64,000 nt of DNA from positions 2,108,001 through 2,172,000 of the forward strand of contig JACGWO010000003.1 in assembly GCA_034509735.1 (NCBI GenBank), written 5' to 3'. The position numbers and the translations under genes are program-made. The notes under the pieces were generated by a model that saw only the letters and a program-made list of their open reading frames with translations, ran no database searches and was not told where the DNA came from. The DNA comes from Sesamum alatum (lineage: Eukaryota; Streptophyta; Magnoliopsida; Lamiales; Pedaliaceae). Of the stretch, positions 11,432 through 23,730 are shown one piece after another; position 1 is the stretch's first letter; each line of letters begins with the position of its first letter.

Positions 11432-13660
11432 TGAAGGACAAGCGGATCCGCCCGGGAGCGCGAGCGGAAGCGAGAAAGCGAGAAAACGTGCACAAATTAA
11501 ATTAAATTTAAATATGCGAATCCCAAAGGGTGTACCCTTGGGTGCTCAACCGGGCGTTCGATGTAGGATGTGTAAATATTAAAACATATATTTAAACACA
11601 TAGGGCATAGATATACAAATTAAATCAATCAAAAGCGTAATAAACCGTTACCTTTGATTGTTTAGCGTATGCTCCCGGCTACTAGCGTTGTTCCTTCTCC
11701 GGAATGCTCACGAAATCCAAACGTATGGATTCTCCAAAGGTGATCCACACCACACCGGAAGAAACACACGTTCTTCTTGCTAGAAAAGAACGGGTTTAGG
11801 AAGGAATCGGTTTAAGAGAAGAACACTATGAATTAGTGTTCTCTTAAACTTACTTTGTTCTTCTTCTTGATTCAAAATCAAGTGAAGAACACAAGTGTAA
11901 GAGATGGAGGGAGCACGAAATTTTGAGAGAGAGGAGAGGATTTTTGTCTTCTCTTTTTCCTAGAAAAAGATGAATAATGAATCACATATGCTAGGTGTTG
12001 TATATTCTAATATATATATACATAATTAATGTGATTATTGAAATGTGTCTAGGTTCATCCAAGGATGTCTAGATTCATTCCAATCAATCACCATCAATTC
12101 TTCAATCAAGCCTACCAAAATTTATGGTATGATCAAATCATACCAAAAGGGAAGAGCTTGATTGGAGTTGATTTGTCTCTTTCCAAAAGAGACAAGTCAA
12201 CATACCACCTAGCATGAAACATGGCTGATTTTGCTTCCTCCAAGGGAGCATGTCGGCTATGTTTATTTAAGGGAAGAAGTCCAACTTCTTCCTATTCCAA
12301 ATTAGGAATTATTTCTCCTCTCGGTATAATTTAACGGATCGGGTTTTATCGTAATCCAATTACGACGAACCCAATATTAAATCCAATTTAATGTCCACTT
12401 AAATTATTCCCGTTGATCTTTTAATCCAATTAAAAGATCCAACGTCTCAACATCTCAACTTTTCATATTTAATTGAAAATCCAATTTACCGATTAAATGA
12501 AAGCCCGATACAATATCGGCCCGTCCATCCAATGGACTTTCCCTTAAGTAATCCAATTACTTATTTTATCCTTCGAGATTGACTCCAAGTCGATCTCTCA
12601 ACCTCCTCGGTGATTTGTGTGTGACCCTTTAGGTTCACCCTCAGCTAGACTTGGGCCCGTGTCCCACAAGGGCCCGTTACCATGGGTGGCCGTCTAGCAA
12701 TGGTCCATGGCACTAGAGACTAGGTGAATTGGCGTGAACATTTAGGCGCTGATTCCGTACGGGTACGATCCTTCCGTCTACCGTCTCCCGTCCTTAGTCT
12801 AGGGTATGGAATTGGGCGTCGGTTCCCATCCTTGACCAGGCATCTATGCTTAATACTCGAGACCACATATGCTTCATTGTGTCGACACAGGAAACCATTC
12901 CCTGTTCGACCAACCACTGTGGCCACAGCTTCAAACAGCATGAACGTGTCTCCGAGTGCATAGGAGATACCTCTGTCACATACTGACAGGGGACAGATCC
13001 TCTTCTTGGAATCCACCGTCCTCGCTACACATTCCGACTGCACTGGACAAGGCTTATAATGATCATCTTACAGAATGGTCACCTCTCGCCAGATCCAAGA
13101 TACAGCCGTCCTGTGCACGTGACTGCAATGATTCCTCAAGTCTGAGGATTACTCCCGTACTATCGGAACCGGGGAATCCAATTATACCGACCAAGCCTCC
13201 AAGGCTTCCATATGATGATCCCCGCGAGTCAGTCCAGTCGGCTCGACCCCAGTCGACCAAACCCATCAAGACCGTGTAGGCGTCCCACGCCTGTCGCCGA
13301 TGAAACACGGCTCTCATCCAATGAACACGACTCTTGACGCAAGTCTCAATAGGACTCTCGATGCCCTGTCTCGAGGTCCTCGACTTGGAACGTTTCAGAT
13401 CCAACTCTTAGTCAGTTGGTTTCATGACCACCATCCAATGCGTGGCCCAACTGCATGAGTTGTTATCCATGGTCTGTGGGCTTTGTTGCGATATAAGTTA
13501 AACACCATTTTAACAAATGTAAGATGAGCACAACAAAGAAGGTACCATTGGTGACGAACACTCATCTTATTCATCACATAATAATATTACATTCACATCA
13601 AGTTGTCGGATAGGTTACAAATCGCCAAACCTATTGGCTTTCTGGTCACCTATTCCAACA
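11432..13660 (-). repeat. 3' LTR of element B (complete)
   Basis: A 2,229-bp repeat. On the plus strand it starts TGAAGGACAAGCGG and ends CACCTATTCCAACA, so on the element strand it reads TGTTGG...CTTCA. It is related to, but distinct from, the LTRs of A, C and E, sharing the GGTGACC-side start and the CGCTTCCGC-side end. The open frames at 12720-13404 are non-coding LTR sequence. Confidence 0.92.
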
Positions 13661-13674
13661 ATCTCCCACTTGAC

Positions 13675-14589
13675 CTAAAGCCAATCACCCATTGACCTCG
13701 AACCTCTTATTCAGATGGTGAGTATGGGCAACTTGCGACATGGGCTTAGCAAGTGGATCTGCTATGTTTTCGGCGGAGCTGACTCGGTCCAACCGAACGT
13801 CAGTCCTGCTATCCATCTCTCTAAGTAGATGGTAGCGTCTAAGAATATGCTTGGATCGTGATGAGATCTCGGTTCCTTTGCTAGCGCTATCGCCCCGTTG
13901 TTATCATGAAAGATAATTACAGGCTTAGCAATGCTAGATACTACATCCAACCCTTGGATGTAGCTCATCAACCAAACCACTCCTTAGCAGCTTCCAAAGC
14001 CGCTATGTATTCAAAACTCTATGGTGGAGTCCGTCGTGGTAGCCTATTTGGAACTCTTCCAAGTAACCACGCCACCATTTAGTCTAAATACAAAACCATA
14101 CTGAGACTTGGCATCATCGTCATCCGACTGGAAGCTAGCGTCGCTATAGCCTTCCAGTATCAACTCTCTACCGCCGTAGATCAAGAACATGTCCTTGGTC
14201 CTTTTTCAGGTACTTCAGGATAGTCTTGACTGCACTCCAGTGATATCGGCTAGTTACGCTCAAAGCGAAAGCCACATCAGGTCTAGTGCACTGAACAACA
14301 TACTGTATGCTGCCTACGGCTGAAGCATAGGGATGTCCTACATCCGTTTAAGTTCCTCATCAGTCTTAGGAGACTGCTTCTTGGATAACTTAATTTCATG
14401 CCTCATATACGAGGACTGGGTCATTCCTAACATCCTTCTAGATCTATCCCAGTAGATCTTGATGCCAAGGATGTAGTATGCCTCGCCCATATCCTTCATA
14501 GAGAATTGCGTTGACAACCAAGCTTTAGTGGTACCTAACATCTTAGCATCATTCCCAATGAGCAAGATATCATCCACGTAAAGCACCAA
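13675..14589 (-). pseudogene. Element B: end of RT plus RNase H (frameshifted)
   Basis: The 14338-14589 frame carries the catalytic YVDD box (LVLYVDDILLIG-like) and the RT connection. The 13762-13980 frame carries part of RNase H with a DNNGAIALA-like motif. The frames are separated by indels and stops, and the end of RNase H is scrambled by a shift after about 13840. In an intact element this would be the C-terminal part of the polyprotein, copying RNA into DNA and removing the template. Here it is not joined to the upstream RT half in frame. Confidence 0.85.
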
Positions 14590-16769
14590 AAACGCAACTG
14601 AGCTCCCACTGATCTTCTTGTATACACAAGGATCGGACTCGTTCTTGATGAAATCATATCCCCGTATGACTTCATCAAAACGTATGTTCCAGCTTCGGGT
14701 TTAACCCCTTTTGGTGGATATGCTAGGGTCCAAATCTTGTTTGTACCCATCGAGTCCATCTCGAATTTCATGGCCTCAAGCCACTTGTCCGAATCGATGT
14801 CCGACATCGCTTCTCCGTATGTCTTTGGATCATTATCCAACTGACCGGTCAGGCCCAAAAATCCATACCTATCAGGTGCATGGGATACTCTGGCCGACCT
14901 ACGGAGGACTGGAACAATATCAGTGGGAACCACTGGCTCAGATGTCACTGCCGCCTCATGGGGTACCTCACTTGATTCCTCAAGGAGTACCTCATCGCGT
15001 CGACTATCCGATGGAAAACCTTTTTCCAAGAACACTGCGTTTCGCGAGATAAAAACCTTTTGCTCGGAGGGATCATAGAAATAATACCCCGCAGTTTCTT
15101 TCGGATAGCCGATAAACCTGCATAAACTAGACCTCGAGTCCAGTTTATCTCCCACTAATCTCTTGACATATGCGGGGCAACCCCACACTTTCAAGTATTT
15201 GTAGGAGGCAGGCTTGCCATGCCATATCTCATATGGCGTCTGGGATACCTTTTTAGATGGCGCCAAGTTCAAAACTTTGGTCGCCGTCTCAAGAGCGTAT
15301 GCCCAGAAGGAAAGGGGTAGTTCGGTAAAACTCATCATGGATCGGACCATGTCCAACAAGGTCTGATTCCTCCTTTCAGACACACCGTTAAGCTGCGGTG
15401 TTCCAGGAGGGGTCCACTGAGAGAGAATCCCATTCTCTTTTAGATAATCAGTAAACTCACCACTCAAATACTCTCCACCTCGGTCCGACCGAAGGGCTTT
15501 GATCTTTCGACCGGTTTGGTTCTCTACTTCAAGTCTGTATTCCTTAAACCTTCCAAAGGCTTCAGACTTGTACCTCATCAGGTAAACATGACCATACCGT
15601 GAGTGATCATCGGTAAATGTTATGAAGTACGAGTACCCACCTCTAGCCTGAGTATTTAGTGGACCACAGACATCTGTATGGATCAAATCCAACAGACCAC
15701 TGGCTAGCGTTCTTTGTCCAACAAAGGGTTTCTTGATCATCTTTCCCTTTAGACAGGATTCGCAGGTCGGTAGGTTGTCCAAATCGTCTATTTCTAGACT
15801 CGTTGAGTCCACCAACCTTCTTATCCTATCTTTAGAGATATGACCTAACCTCGCATGCCATATCTGTGCGTTATTATGGTCATCACGTTTTCGTTTGTGT
15901 TCGGCAGTCATAATCCAATTAGACTGTTGAAGTATGTACAGACCGTTGACCAATGTACCAAGCAAATGAGAAATACCATCTTTGATAATGAAAAAACCGT
16001 TTTTATTGATGGTAAATTCATATCCCTCCTTATCAAGGACCGGGATGGAAACAATGTTTTTAATCATGCTAGGTACATAGAAACAGTCGTTCAGTACAAT
16101 CCTAACATGACTACTAATGGCTAACTCTAGTGATCCTACGGCCTCCGCAGCAACGGCCTTGCCATCGCCTAGCCTAAGGATCATCTCATCCTTGGTTAGC
16201 CTTCTGCTTCTTTGCAGTGCCTGCAAATCATTGCAGATGTGAGCACCACACCCGGTATCCAATACCCATGAAGCAGAATTAGTAATCATATTAACTTCAA
16301 CCACAAACACACCTTGGTTGGAGAGGAGTTGTGGGCACTCCCTCTTCCAATGCCCTTTCCCTTGGCAATGCATGCAGACATCATTTGCCTTGGACCGCTG
16401 AGAACCACGGGCCTTCCCTTTCCCTTTGCTCGGTCCAACCGGAGCAACAGGGACGCCCGGAGCGCGAGCAGGGGCCGCAACCGTCTTCCCTTTGCCCTTC
16501 TTCCTCTTCCAGCGTCCGGCCCTCTTACCATTCGCCTTGGAGGTCGAAGCCTCTCCTATCAATACCGCCGGCGCCGACTTGTGGGTCGTTGCCTCGTATT
16601 GGACCAGCATGTTGATCAACTCATGAATAGACTTCTCAAGTCCGTTCATGTTATAGTTTACAACAAACGGGTCATAGGATGGAGGAAGCGACTGGAGGAT
16701 CACGTCAATGTACGTGTCATTGTTAAGCCCAGCTTTAAGGTCCTCGAGTTTCTCCACTAGGGAGAGCAT
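14535..16769 (-). pseudogene. Element B gag-protease-integrase polyprotein, RT deleted
   Basis: An open frame of 744 codons. It holds the gag C-terminal part (1-130), a CCHC zinc knuckle (C132-C145), an aspartic protease DTG (171-173), an integrase zinc-binding region (about H306-C341), and an integrase core with D366, D429 and E465. It continues through the linker to the start of RT (about 650-691). After residue about 691 the frame jumps to sequence just upstream of YVDD, so the RT fingers/palm with the first catalytic aspartate are missing. The last ~45 residues are out of frame. In an intact element these products package RNA, process the polyprotein and integrate cDNA. Antisense frames at 16314-16760 are shadows. 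Confidence 0.93.
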
Positions 16770-16851
16770 CTTGACCCCATGACTCTGTACAGACGCTCCT
16801 TCAGCAAGCTTGGTGCCAAAGAATGCTTTTGTGGCGGCATATCTAATATGC

Positions 16852-17175
16852 CTATCCGGAACCGCATAAACCTTCGTTCATGCGGAGCATTATGGCGGAG
16901 ACGTTGTCCAGCCTCTCATACTGCTTCTGGATGTCGTTGGACATCGAAGCCAGTATGATACTGCGTACTTTCCGGTTGTCCTCATGCCATTTCTCGAACG
17001 TCAAACGTTCTTCAGGCGTGGACCCCTCCGGTAAGTCGCTCGGTGGCGGCTCGTCCAAGACGTAGCCTTGGTTCTCAAAACCGAGGACAATCCTCAGGTT
17101 TCTCAGCCAGTCCGAGTAGTTCGTTCCGTTGAATTTGTTAGTCTCAAGAATCATGGTTAACGGGTTCTTAGACAT
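16852..17175 (-). pseudogene. Element B gag N-terminal part
   Basis: 108 codons starting MSKNP. The KFNGTNYSDW-like segment at about residues 14-23 is typical of the N-terminal domain of Copia gag. The frame ends early through what looks like a single-base insertion in a GG run near 16860. Homology then continues in the frame used by the 744-codon ORF. It would form the virus-like particle shell. This start is chosen because the same MSKNP start is found in the related element A. Confidence 0.88.
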
Positions 17176-19018
17176 ATCTACATTAATGAAAATGTAAAGC
17201 AGAAATTAGCAAATGATGGTAATATTATTGTTCAAGTTGAAGACTTGGTCTTTTAGTCTTTAACCCTCCCACTATTTATACGAAAGTCCACCACTCTCAA
17301 GCGGAGTTTCGGGAAACCATTTCCTAGTGGGCTTGGGATCCACAAGCGTAATCTCCATGCCCCGCTTTTACGATTCACATGAAGAAGACCTTGTGGGAGA
17401 TATCCAATATCATTCTCATCCAATGAGATTCCCAAGATATTTTGTCTCACCTATTCACATGATCCCGAGGACTCCAAGCGAACCATGTTACTCAGTGTTG
17501 GGCCCGACCCATCAACCAAATCATGCCTCAAACTGTCGCCCCCTACGACTCGTGAGACAGGGAAACAGCGAGCGCAGTCTTTTTGTTCACAACAATAGTG
17601 CAGCTTTCCCTTATTCCAAGTGTGCCACGACTCGTGAGACCACACTTGGGTAGTGGTAGCTTCCTCACCACATTGCCGTGGATGGAAGGCTCGGACAGAC
17701 CAAAATACCATTTTGATCCACCCGTTCTGGGCCTAATATTTAATTTGGTCCAACCAAATAAGAGTTTGTGTATGACCGAGACCTCATCACATTATTGTGT
17801 TTTAGCATGCATAAATATCCAATATTTAAAGCGATAAATAAATACGCCGCATGCAGAAAACATAGCATACCCCTGTTAGGATGATCACAAGCCCAACCTA
17901 TGCGACCCACTGAGCCCGCAGTGAGTCTATGGTCTGTCTAGGGTGGTCCTAAATTATTACAATAGTAATATACCCATTGTCATTCCAATGGGCCTTGTAG
18001 TGCTCTTGTTTCATGCCTTGATGCTCCTCCTTGGGGTCTCCGACTCCAATTGCTTGTTAAAATTGAAACCTCACCAATCCTATCTACTCTCATTACAACT
18101 GAAAGCAATACATCGGTAATAAAGAAAACAAGCCTTAACATCATGAGGCTGAAAATACGGGAGATGATAGTCCCAAAAACAAGAGGCACGCAGGCCCCAC
18201 CCAACAGAAAATAAATGATCATACATTCATCCATACATAAGGTCTAGGGCTCTTGTGATCATCCCATGTTGATTCCATCAACTCACATATAACATAATTA
18301 TTCCAAATAATCATGCATAAATAACCAATGGATATTCCAAATACCCAAGTGATGTCCAACATCACAAAAGCATAAATATACAAATAATATGCAAAATTCA
18401 AATTTTAAATTTAATGGACATTTTAAACAATGCATCCAATGCATGTATTAATCACAAATTAATTAAGCAAATTTAATCCAAGGAATAATCCAATTATTCC
18501 AAAATCAAAAATGCAAAATTAACATATTTTCAGAATATTGTGCAGAAAATACAGAAAATCGAATTTTTTGGAAAAAGTCGAAAAACGGCACAAAACGGCC
18601 CAGCCGTTGTGCTGGCCGGCCACCCGCGCGCACAGGGCAGCGCGCGCGCGCGCTGGCCCTCGGCCAGCAGCGGTCGGCTGCGCACAGCGCGCGCGCGCGC
18701 CTGTGCGCAGCGTCCGCGCGCATGGCGCGCGCACAGGCACCCGTCTGCACGCGGCCACTGCCGGCCCGACCAAATTTTTTTTTTTTTTTTTTGTTTTTCA
18801 AAACTGTTTCAGCACAATAAAATAAATATTATTCTGAAAATAAGCATGCAATTTTAGATCCAATCTAACAAAATTAAGCATGCCAAAAGTACATTAAATC
18901 CAAACAATTGAATCATCATATTATTCATATATTTACGTAATCTAACATGCCAATAAAGCCATTTAAAAGCAAGTAGATCATGCCAAACACATAGATCTAT
19001 GCCCCTTACATCGAACCG
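17176..19018 (-). other. 5' leader of element B with GC-rich island
   Basis: A non-coding leader between PBS and gag. The GC-rich island spans about 18590-18770, followed on the plus strand by a run of T (18777-18792). Bases 17880-18260 match the leader of A. The three or four overlapping frames over the island (18505-18857, both strands) are due to composition. Confidence 0.75.
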
Positions 19019-19031
19019 GGCTCTGATACCA
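19019..19031 (-). promoter_or_regulatory. Primer-binding site (tRNA-iMet), element B
   Basis: GGCTCTGATACCA on the plus strand, the reverse complement of TGGTATCAGAGCC. It lies two bases from the 5' LTR at 19034 and fixes the minus orientation of B. Confidence 0.93.
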
Positions 19032-19033
19032 CT

Positions 19034-20516
19034 TGAAGGACAAGCGGATCCGCCCGGGAGCGCGAGCGGAAGCGAGAAAGCGAGAAAACGTGCACAAATT
19101 AAATTAAATTTAAATATGCGAATCCCAAGGGGTGTACCCTTGGGTGCTCAACCGGGCGTTCGATGTAGAATGTGTAAATATTAAAACATATATTTAAACA
19201 CATAGGGCATAGATATACAAATTAAATCAATCAAAGCGTAATAAACCGTTACCTTTGATTGTTTAGCGTATGCTCCCGGCTACTAGCGTTATTCCTTCTC
19301 CGGAATGCTCACGAAATCCAAACGTATGGATTCTCCAAAGGTGATCCACACCACACCGGAAGAAAACACACGTTCTTCTTGCTAGAAAAGAACGGGTTTA
19401 GGAAGGAATCGGTTTAAGAGAAGAACACTATGAATTAGTGTTCTCTTAAACTTACTTTGTTCTTCTTCTTGATTCAAAATCAAGTGAAGAACACAAGTGT
19501 AAGAGAGGGAGGGAGCACGAAATTTTGAGAGAGAGGAGAGGATTTTTGTCTTCTCTTTTTCCTAGAAAAAGATGAATAATGAATCACATATGCTAGGTGT
19601 TGTATATTCTAATATATATACATAATTAATGTGATTATTGGAATGTGTCTAGGTTCATCCAAGGATGTCTAGATTCATTCCAATCAATCACCATCAATTC
19701 TTCAATCAAGCCTACCAAAATTTATGGTATGATCAAATCATACCAAAAGGGAAGAGCTTGATTGGAGTTGATTTGTCTCTTTCCAAAAGAGACAAGTCAA
19801 CATACCACCTAGCATGAAACATGGCTGATTTTGCTTCCTCCAAGGGAGCATGTCGGCTATGTTTATTTAAGGGAAGAAGTCCAACTTCTTCCTATTCCAA
19901 ATTAGGAATTATTTCTCCTCTCGGGTATAATTTAACGGACCGGGTTTTATCGTAATCCAATTACGACGAACCCAATATTAAATCCAATTTAATGTCCACT
20001 TAAATTATTCCCGTTGATCTTTTAATCCAATTAAAAGATCCAACGTCTCAACATCTCAACTTTCCATATTTAATCGAAAATCCAATTTACCGATTAAATG
20101 AAAGCCCGATACAATATCGGCCCGTCCATCCAATGGACTTTCCCTTAAGTAATCCAATTACTTATTTTATCCTTCGAGATTGACTCCAAGTCGATCTCTC
20201 AACCTCCTCGGTGATTTGTGTGTGACCCTTTAGGTTCACCCTCAGCTAGACTTGGGCCCGTGTCCCACAAGGGCCCGTTACCATGGGTGGCCGTCTAGCA
20301 ACGGTCCATGGCACTAGAGACTAGGTGAATTGGCGTGAACATTTAGGCGCCGATTCCGTACGGGTACGATCCTTCCGTCTACCGTCTCCCGGCCTTAGTC
20401 TAGGGTATGGAATTGGGCGTCGGTTCCTATCCTTGACCGGGCATCTATGCTTAATACTCGAGACCACGTATGCTTCATTGTGTCGACACAGGAAACCATT
20501 CCCTGTTCGACCAACC
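19034..20516 (-). repeat. 5' LTR of element B, truncated
   Basis: Nearly identical to 11432-12914. It ends at CGACCAACC, where the sequence switches to the LTR of element A (TAGTATTCCTCTACAAC). About 745 bp, equal to 12915-13660 of the intact copy, are missing, including the element's outer terminus. Confidence 0.92.
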
Positions 20517-21064
20517 TAGTATTCCTCTACAACTCCCATCTCTCATCTCTCTCAAATTTTCGTCCATCCCCTTCTTTTCTCTCCAAGAATTATACTTTGT
20601 TCTTCTTGATTTTATTCAAGTTAAGAACATAAGAGACATTGATTGCGTTAATTCATAGCGTGTATCGATGCCTCTTCTCCCCAAATTATTTCTTGCTAGC
20701 ACAAGGGTTGTTTGCTTTCCGGTGGAGCGAGTGAGATGATTTAGAGGGTCTCTTCTTTGAGATCTTGGTGCAAAACGGGGAACAATGCATGTAGCCGAAA
20801 CGAAGACAAAACTACAACCGGGTAGGTTCTTTAATTTCGTTTTTTTTTTTTTCGGTTTCAATTCTATGGCCTCCATGTTGTGTTTTATTGAACATGAGAT
20901 ACACCGAACGCCCGGGAGAATCAAGGGCACACCCCTTGATTCGTTTATGTACGTTATGCATGATTTAAATTCCATTTAATTATGTTTTGTAATTTTTATT
21001 ACGCACTATTTCGCGCTTCCGCTATACGCGTCAATCTCCCGGGCCGATCCACATATTTCTTTCA
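20515..21064 (+). repeat. 3' LTR of element A, right portion
   Basis: Matches 4199-4745 of the 5' LTR of A and ends CTTTCA next to TSD TAGAA. The part equal to about 3849-4198, including the TATA box, is absent. Confidence 0.92.
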
Positions 21065-21069
21065 TAGAA
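21065..21069. repeat. TSD of element A, right copy (TAGAA)
   Basis: Pairs with 2490-2494. It shows that the two separated halves belong to one original insertion. Confidence 0.9.
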
Positions 21070-21757
21070 TACCCCCAAGAAGGAAGGTCCAAAGTCAAAC
21101 TTACCAAGTTAGCGTAGTGCAACAAATTACTGAAATAACCCTAGTCAACAAATTACAACCGTGTAATTAGGGTAGGTGGAGGATGAAGAAGTAATTTACC
21201 TCTACCTACCCTAAATAGCGTAAATCCCTATTTGTAGAAATGCCCACTTATTCTCTCATTTGAGGGGGATTTTTTCTCTCTTGTAACAACTCTAGTGTAA
21301 ACGTGTTGAATCGCGCCCATTCGAAATAAATATAGTCGATCTCGCTTTTTGGCGACATCAATAACAAATAATATGAATAGTGTTGGGTTTGGCCAATAAT
21401 ACCGGGCTTCAATTACTCCAAGTAAACAAAGCACGAGCCTGTACTATTATGCATCGTTTGGTTTGTGTGATAGGATTAGGTATGATGTAATTGAGTGTGA
21501 TGAAAAATGAAATGATAATTAATCTCATCATCCCATGTGATATTATAATATGGTGTTTCATTGAAGGAATTACAAAGTGACTAAGTGCTTAAAGACCATT
21601 AAGGATATCAATTTTTAAGTTACTTTCATTTCACCATTGTAACTTGTGAATAATTAGAAAAGATTAAAAAGAAAACCTGTTAATGTTTATTAAAATACAA
21701 TTCTTGAAATAATAATTCTTGTGTAATACTTTCTTTTTTTTGCTACATTCATATGAC
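21070..21757. other. Gene-free interval
   Basis: AT-rich, no supported gene. From about 21450 it has a terminus-like motif (CGTTTGGTTTGTGTGATAGG). A related reverse-complement motif occurs at 49450-49475, and a weaker one near 24100. This may be the edge of an old hAT- or Tourist-like element that the solo LTR entered. Confidence 0.4.
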
Positions 21758-21762
21758 ATAGA

Positions 21763-23730
21763 TGAAAGATTGTGGATCGTCCCGGAAAAATAGCGCGAAT
21801 GCGGAAGCGCGGTATAAAATAAAATTACGAAATTAAACAAGCTTTAATGAAAATTAAAGAACACGTTCAAGGGGTGCACCCTTGAAATTTCCCGAGTGTT
21901 TGGTGTATATCATGAATTAAATACATACAAACAATCATGGAGGCCATAGGGATTAAAACTAAAAGGGACGAAAACGTAAACCAAGACCTACCCGTTGTCG
22001 TTTCCGTCTTCAACGGCTACTCGCGTTGTTCCTCGTTATGCACCAAGATCTCGTTCTTGAGATCCTCCAAATCGTGACACACGATCCACCCACGTATCTT
22101 GCACGTCGTGCTAGCAACGAACAAGTATAATTTTTGGAGAGGATAGATCAACCACGCGTTATGAATTAACGAGATCGATCTTCCTAAGTTCTAATGTTCA
22201 AAGAACAAGAGAATAAGAACAATATTTTCTTGCTAGAGAAAGAGAGGGGGCGGACGAGAGGGAGAGGAGAGAACACGAGAGTGTGTGTTGTGTGTGTGTT
22301 TTTCAAGAATCATCATCCTTTGATTTGTAGGAGGCTAGGGGTTTATATAGAGGAGGAGTTTAATCCTCTTCAAACTCCAACTCTAAGAGGTCTATTTTGA
22401 CTAGGATTTTGACCTAGTCAAAGTAGTATTTGACCTAGTCAAATCAATCCTAGCCATCCATCTCTCCTTTCCATCTCAGCCGTTAATTTAATTTAATGGA
22501 ATATTTAAAACCTATTTAAATATTCCAAAAGGCCAAATAAATATAAATATTTATTTTAAGCCCATTAAATAAATTCCCTTAATAAATCTAATTTATTAAT
22601 TTAATTCCTTTTATCAAATAGAAGGAATTAATACTCCAAGAAAATAAAGGACCCGATTAAATCCAATTTAATCATTCCTATTCTCCAATATTTAATTCTA
22701 AATTAAATACTAAATGTGTGTGTGGATAGTGTGTGACTCTTTAGGTTCACCTTTCAGCTAGACTTGGTCGGATTCCTAGAATCCGTCCGTTACCATGGGT
22801 GGCCATCTAGCAACGGTCCATGGCACTAGAGACTAGGTGAAATATTCGGGGATGAACATTTAGGCTCTAACAGTACACTTGTCCTTCTGTCTACGGTCTC
22901 ACCACTTAGGGTCTAGGGCACGGAAAATGCAGGTACCCATTTTGGACCTAAGTGTCGGTCTGTCCTTACTAAACGCCGCAAGGGAATCCTTCCCTTCTGT
23001 TCAGTTACTGTGGCCACAGATTTTAGGGACAAGACACAGAGCATACGTGAGACTCAACTGTCAATGCCTTTTGATAGGAGACAGATCCTTTCTTGGAAAC
23101 TACTGTCACTCTGCATACCAGAGCTGCACTAGACATGGCTTATGACTACTCAAGTGCTTCTTGGCAATCTCTCACCATATCTAAGATACAGACCTGATAT
23201 ACAGGTAAACTCAACAGTTCCTCAAGTCAAAGGACTTGACCTGTACCGTTGGAACTGAGAATACGCGTCATACCATGCTGACCATACTCAAGGTCCTCCA
23301 TAAGACGGTTCCCGCGAGTCACCTCAGTCAGCTGCTCCCTAGCAGGCTAACCCACTAACACTGCTTAAACGACCTTCGTCACCCGTCGATGAAATACGAC
23401 AGCAGATGCTTAGTGCAAGTCTCAGAGGGAATCTCGGTACCCATTCTCGAGATTCCTTGACTTGGAGATTTCCGGACTGATTTGGCAAGACTGATTTCAT
23501 GGACCTACCTCCAAGCGTAGTCCCAGTCCCCGAAATAGATTCTCAGTCCGTGGGCTTTGTTTGCGTAGCGAACAGGTATGTAATATCAAGTAGAAGTGAA
23601 CGCAAACAAAGTAATGTCATATGAATCTTACTTCTTTATTCATAAATGATTTATCAAAACACACAGAAATTGTCTAGACATAGGTTACATTTTCCCGCCA
23701 AGATTGGCTACATGGTCACCTATTCTAACA
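21763..23730 (-). mobile_element. Solo LTR C, related to A/B/E
   Basis: A 1,968-bp LTR starting TGAAAGATTGTGG and ending CCTATTCTAACA on the plus strand. It is flanked by perfect TSD ATAGA at 21758-21762 and 23731-23735, with no internal region and no second LTR. This is the expected product of recombination between the two LTRs of one element. On the minus strand its start, TGTTAGAATAGGTGACC, matches LTR A. It has a TATA-like TTTATATA near 22342-22349 (read on the minus strand). Confidence 0.93.

Larger units (their letters stand above)
11432..20516 (-). mobile_element. LTR retrotransposon B (Copia), nested in A
   Basis: A minus-strand element inserted in the 3' LTR of A. Its 3' LTR is 11432-13660, its purine tract is about 13661-13672 (read on the minus strand), and its coding region is about 13675-17175. 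The leader is 17176-19018, the tRNA-iMet PBS is 19019-19031, and the truncated 5' LTR is 19034-about 20516. The protease - integrase - RT - RNase H order is that of Copia. The two LTRs are nearly identical by eye, so insertion was recent. A TSD cannot be tested because the right end was lost. Confidence 0.92.
2495..21064 (+). mobile_element. LTR retrotransposon A (Copia-type), split by element B
   Basis: A plus-strand LTR element bounded by TSD TAGAA at 2490-2494 and 21065-21069. The 5' LTR is 2495-4745. A primer-binding site complementary to tRNA-iMet follows at 4747-4759. A purine-rich tract precedes the 3' LTR, which starts at 10089. That LTR is cut at 11431 by element B and resumes at about 20515-21064. 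The interior matches B in order and in leader sequence but is full of stops and indels, so A is non-autonomous. Assignment to Copia rests on homology with B, whose integrase precedes reverse transcriptase. The long LTRs resemble those of the Angela/Tork lineages, but that lineage call is only inference. Confidence 0.9.

Noticed and set aside
12720..13404. ORFs of 61-113 codons in LTR B
   Set aside because: Non-coding LTR; overlapping frames on both strands and partly absent from the truncated copy.
16314..16760. 148-codon plus-strand ORF opposite element B gag
   Set aside because: Antisense shadow of the gag C-terminal and zinc-knuckle coding sequence.
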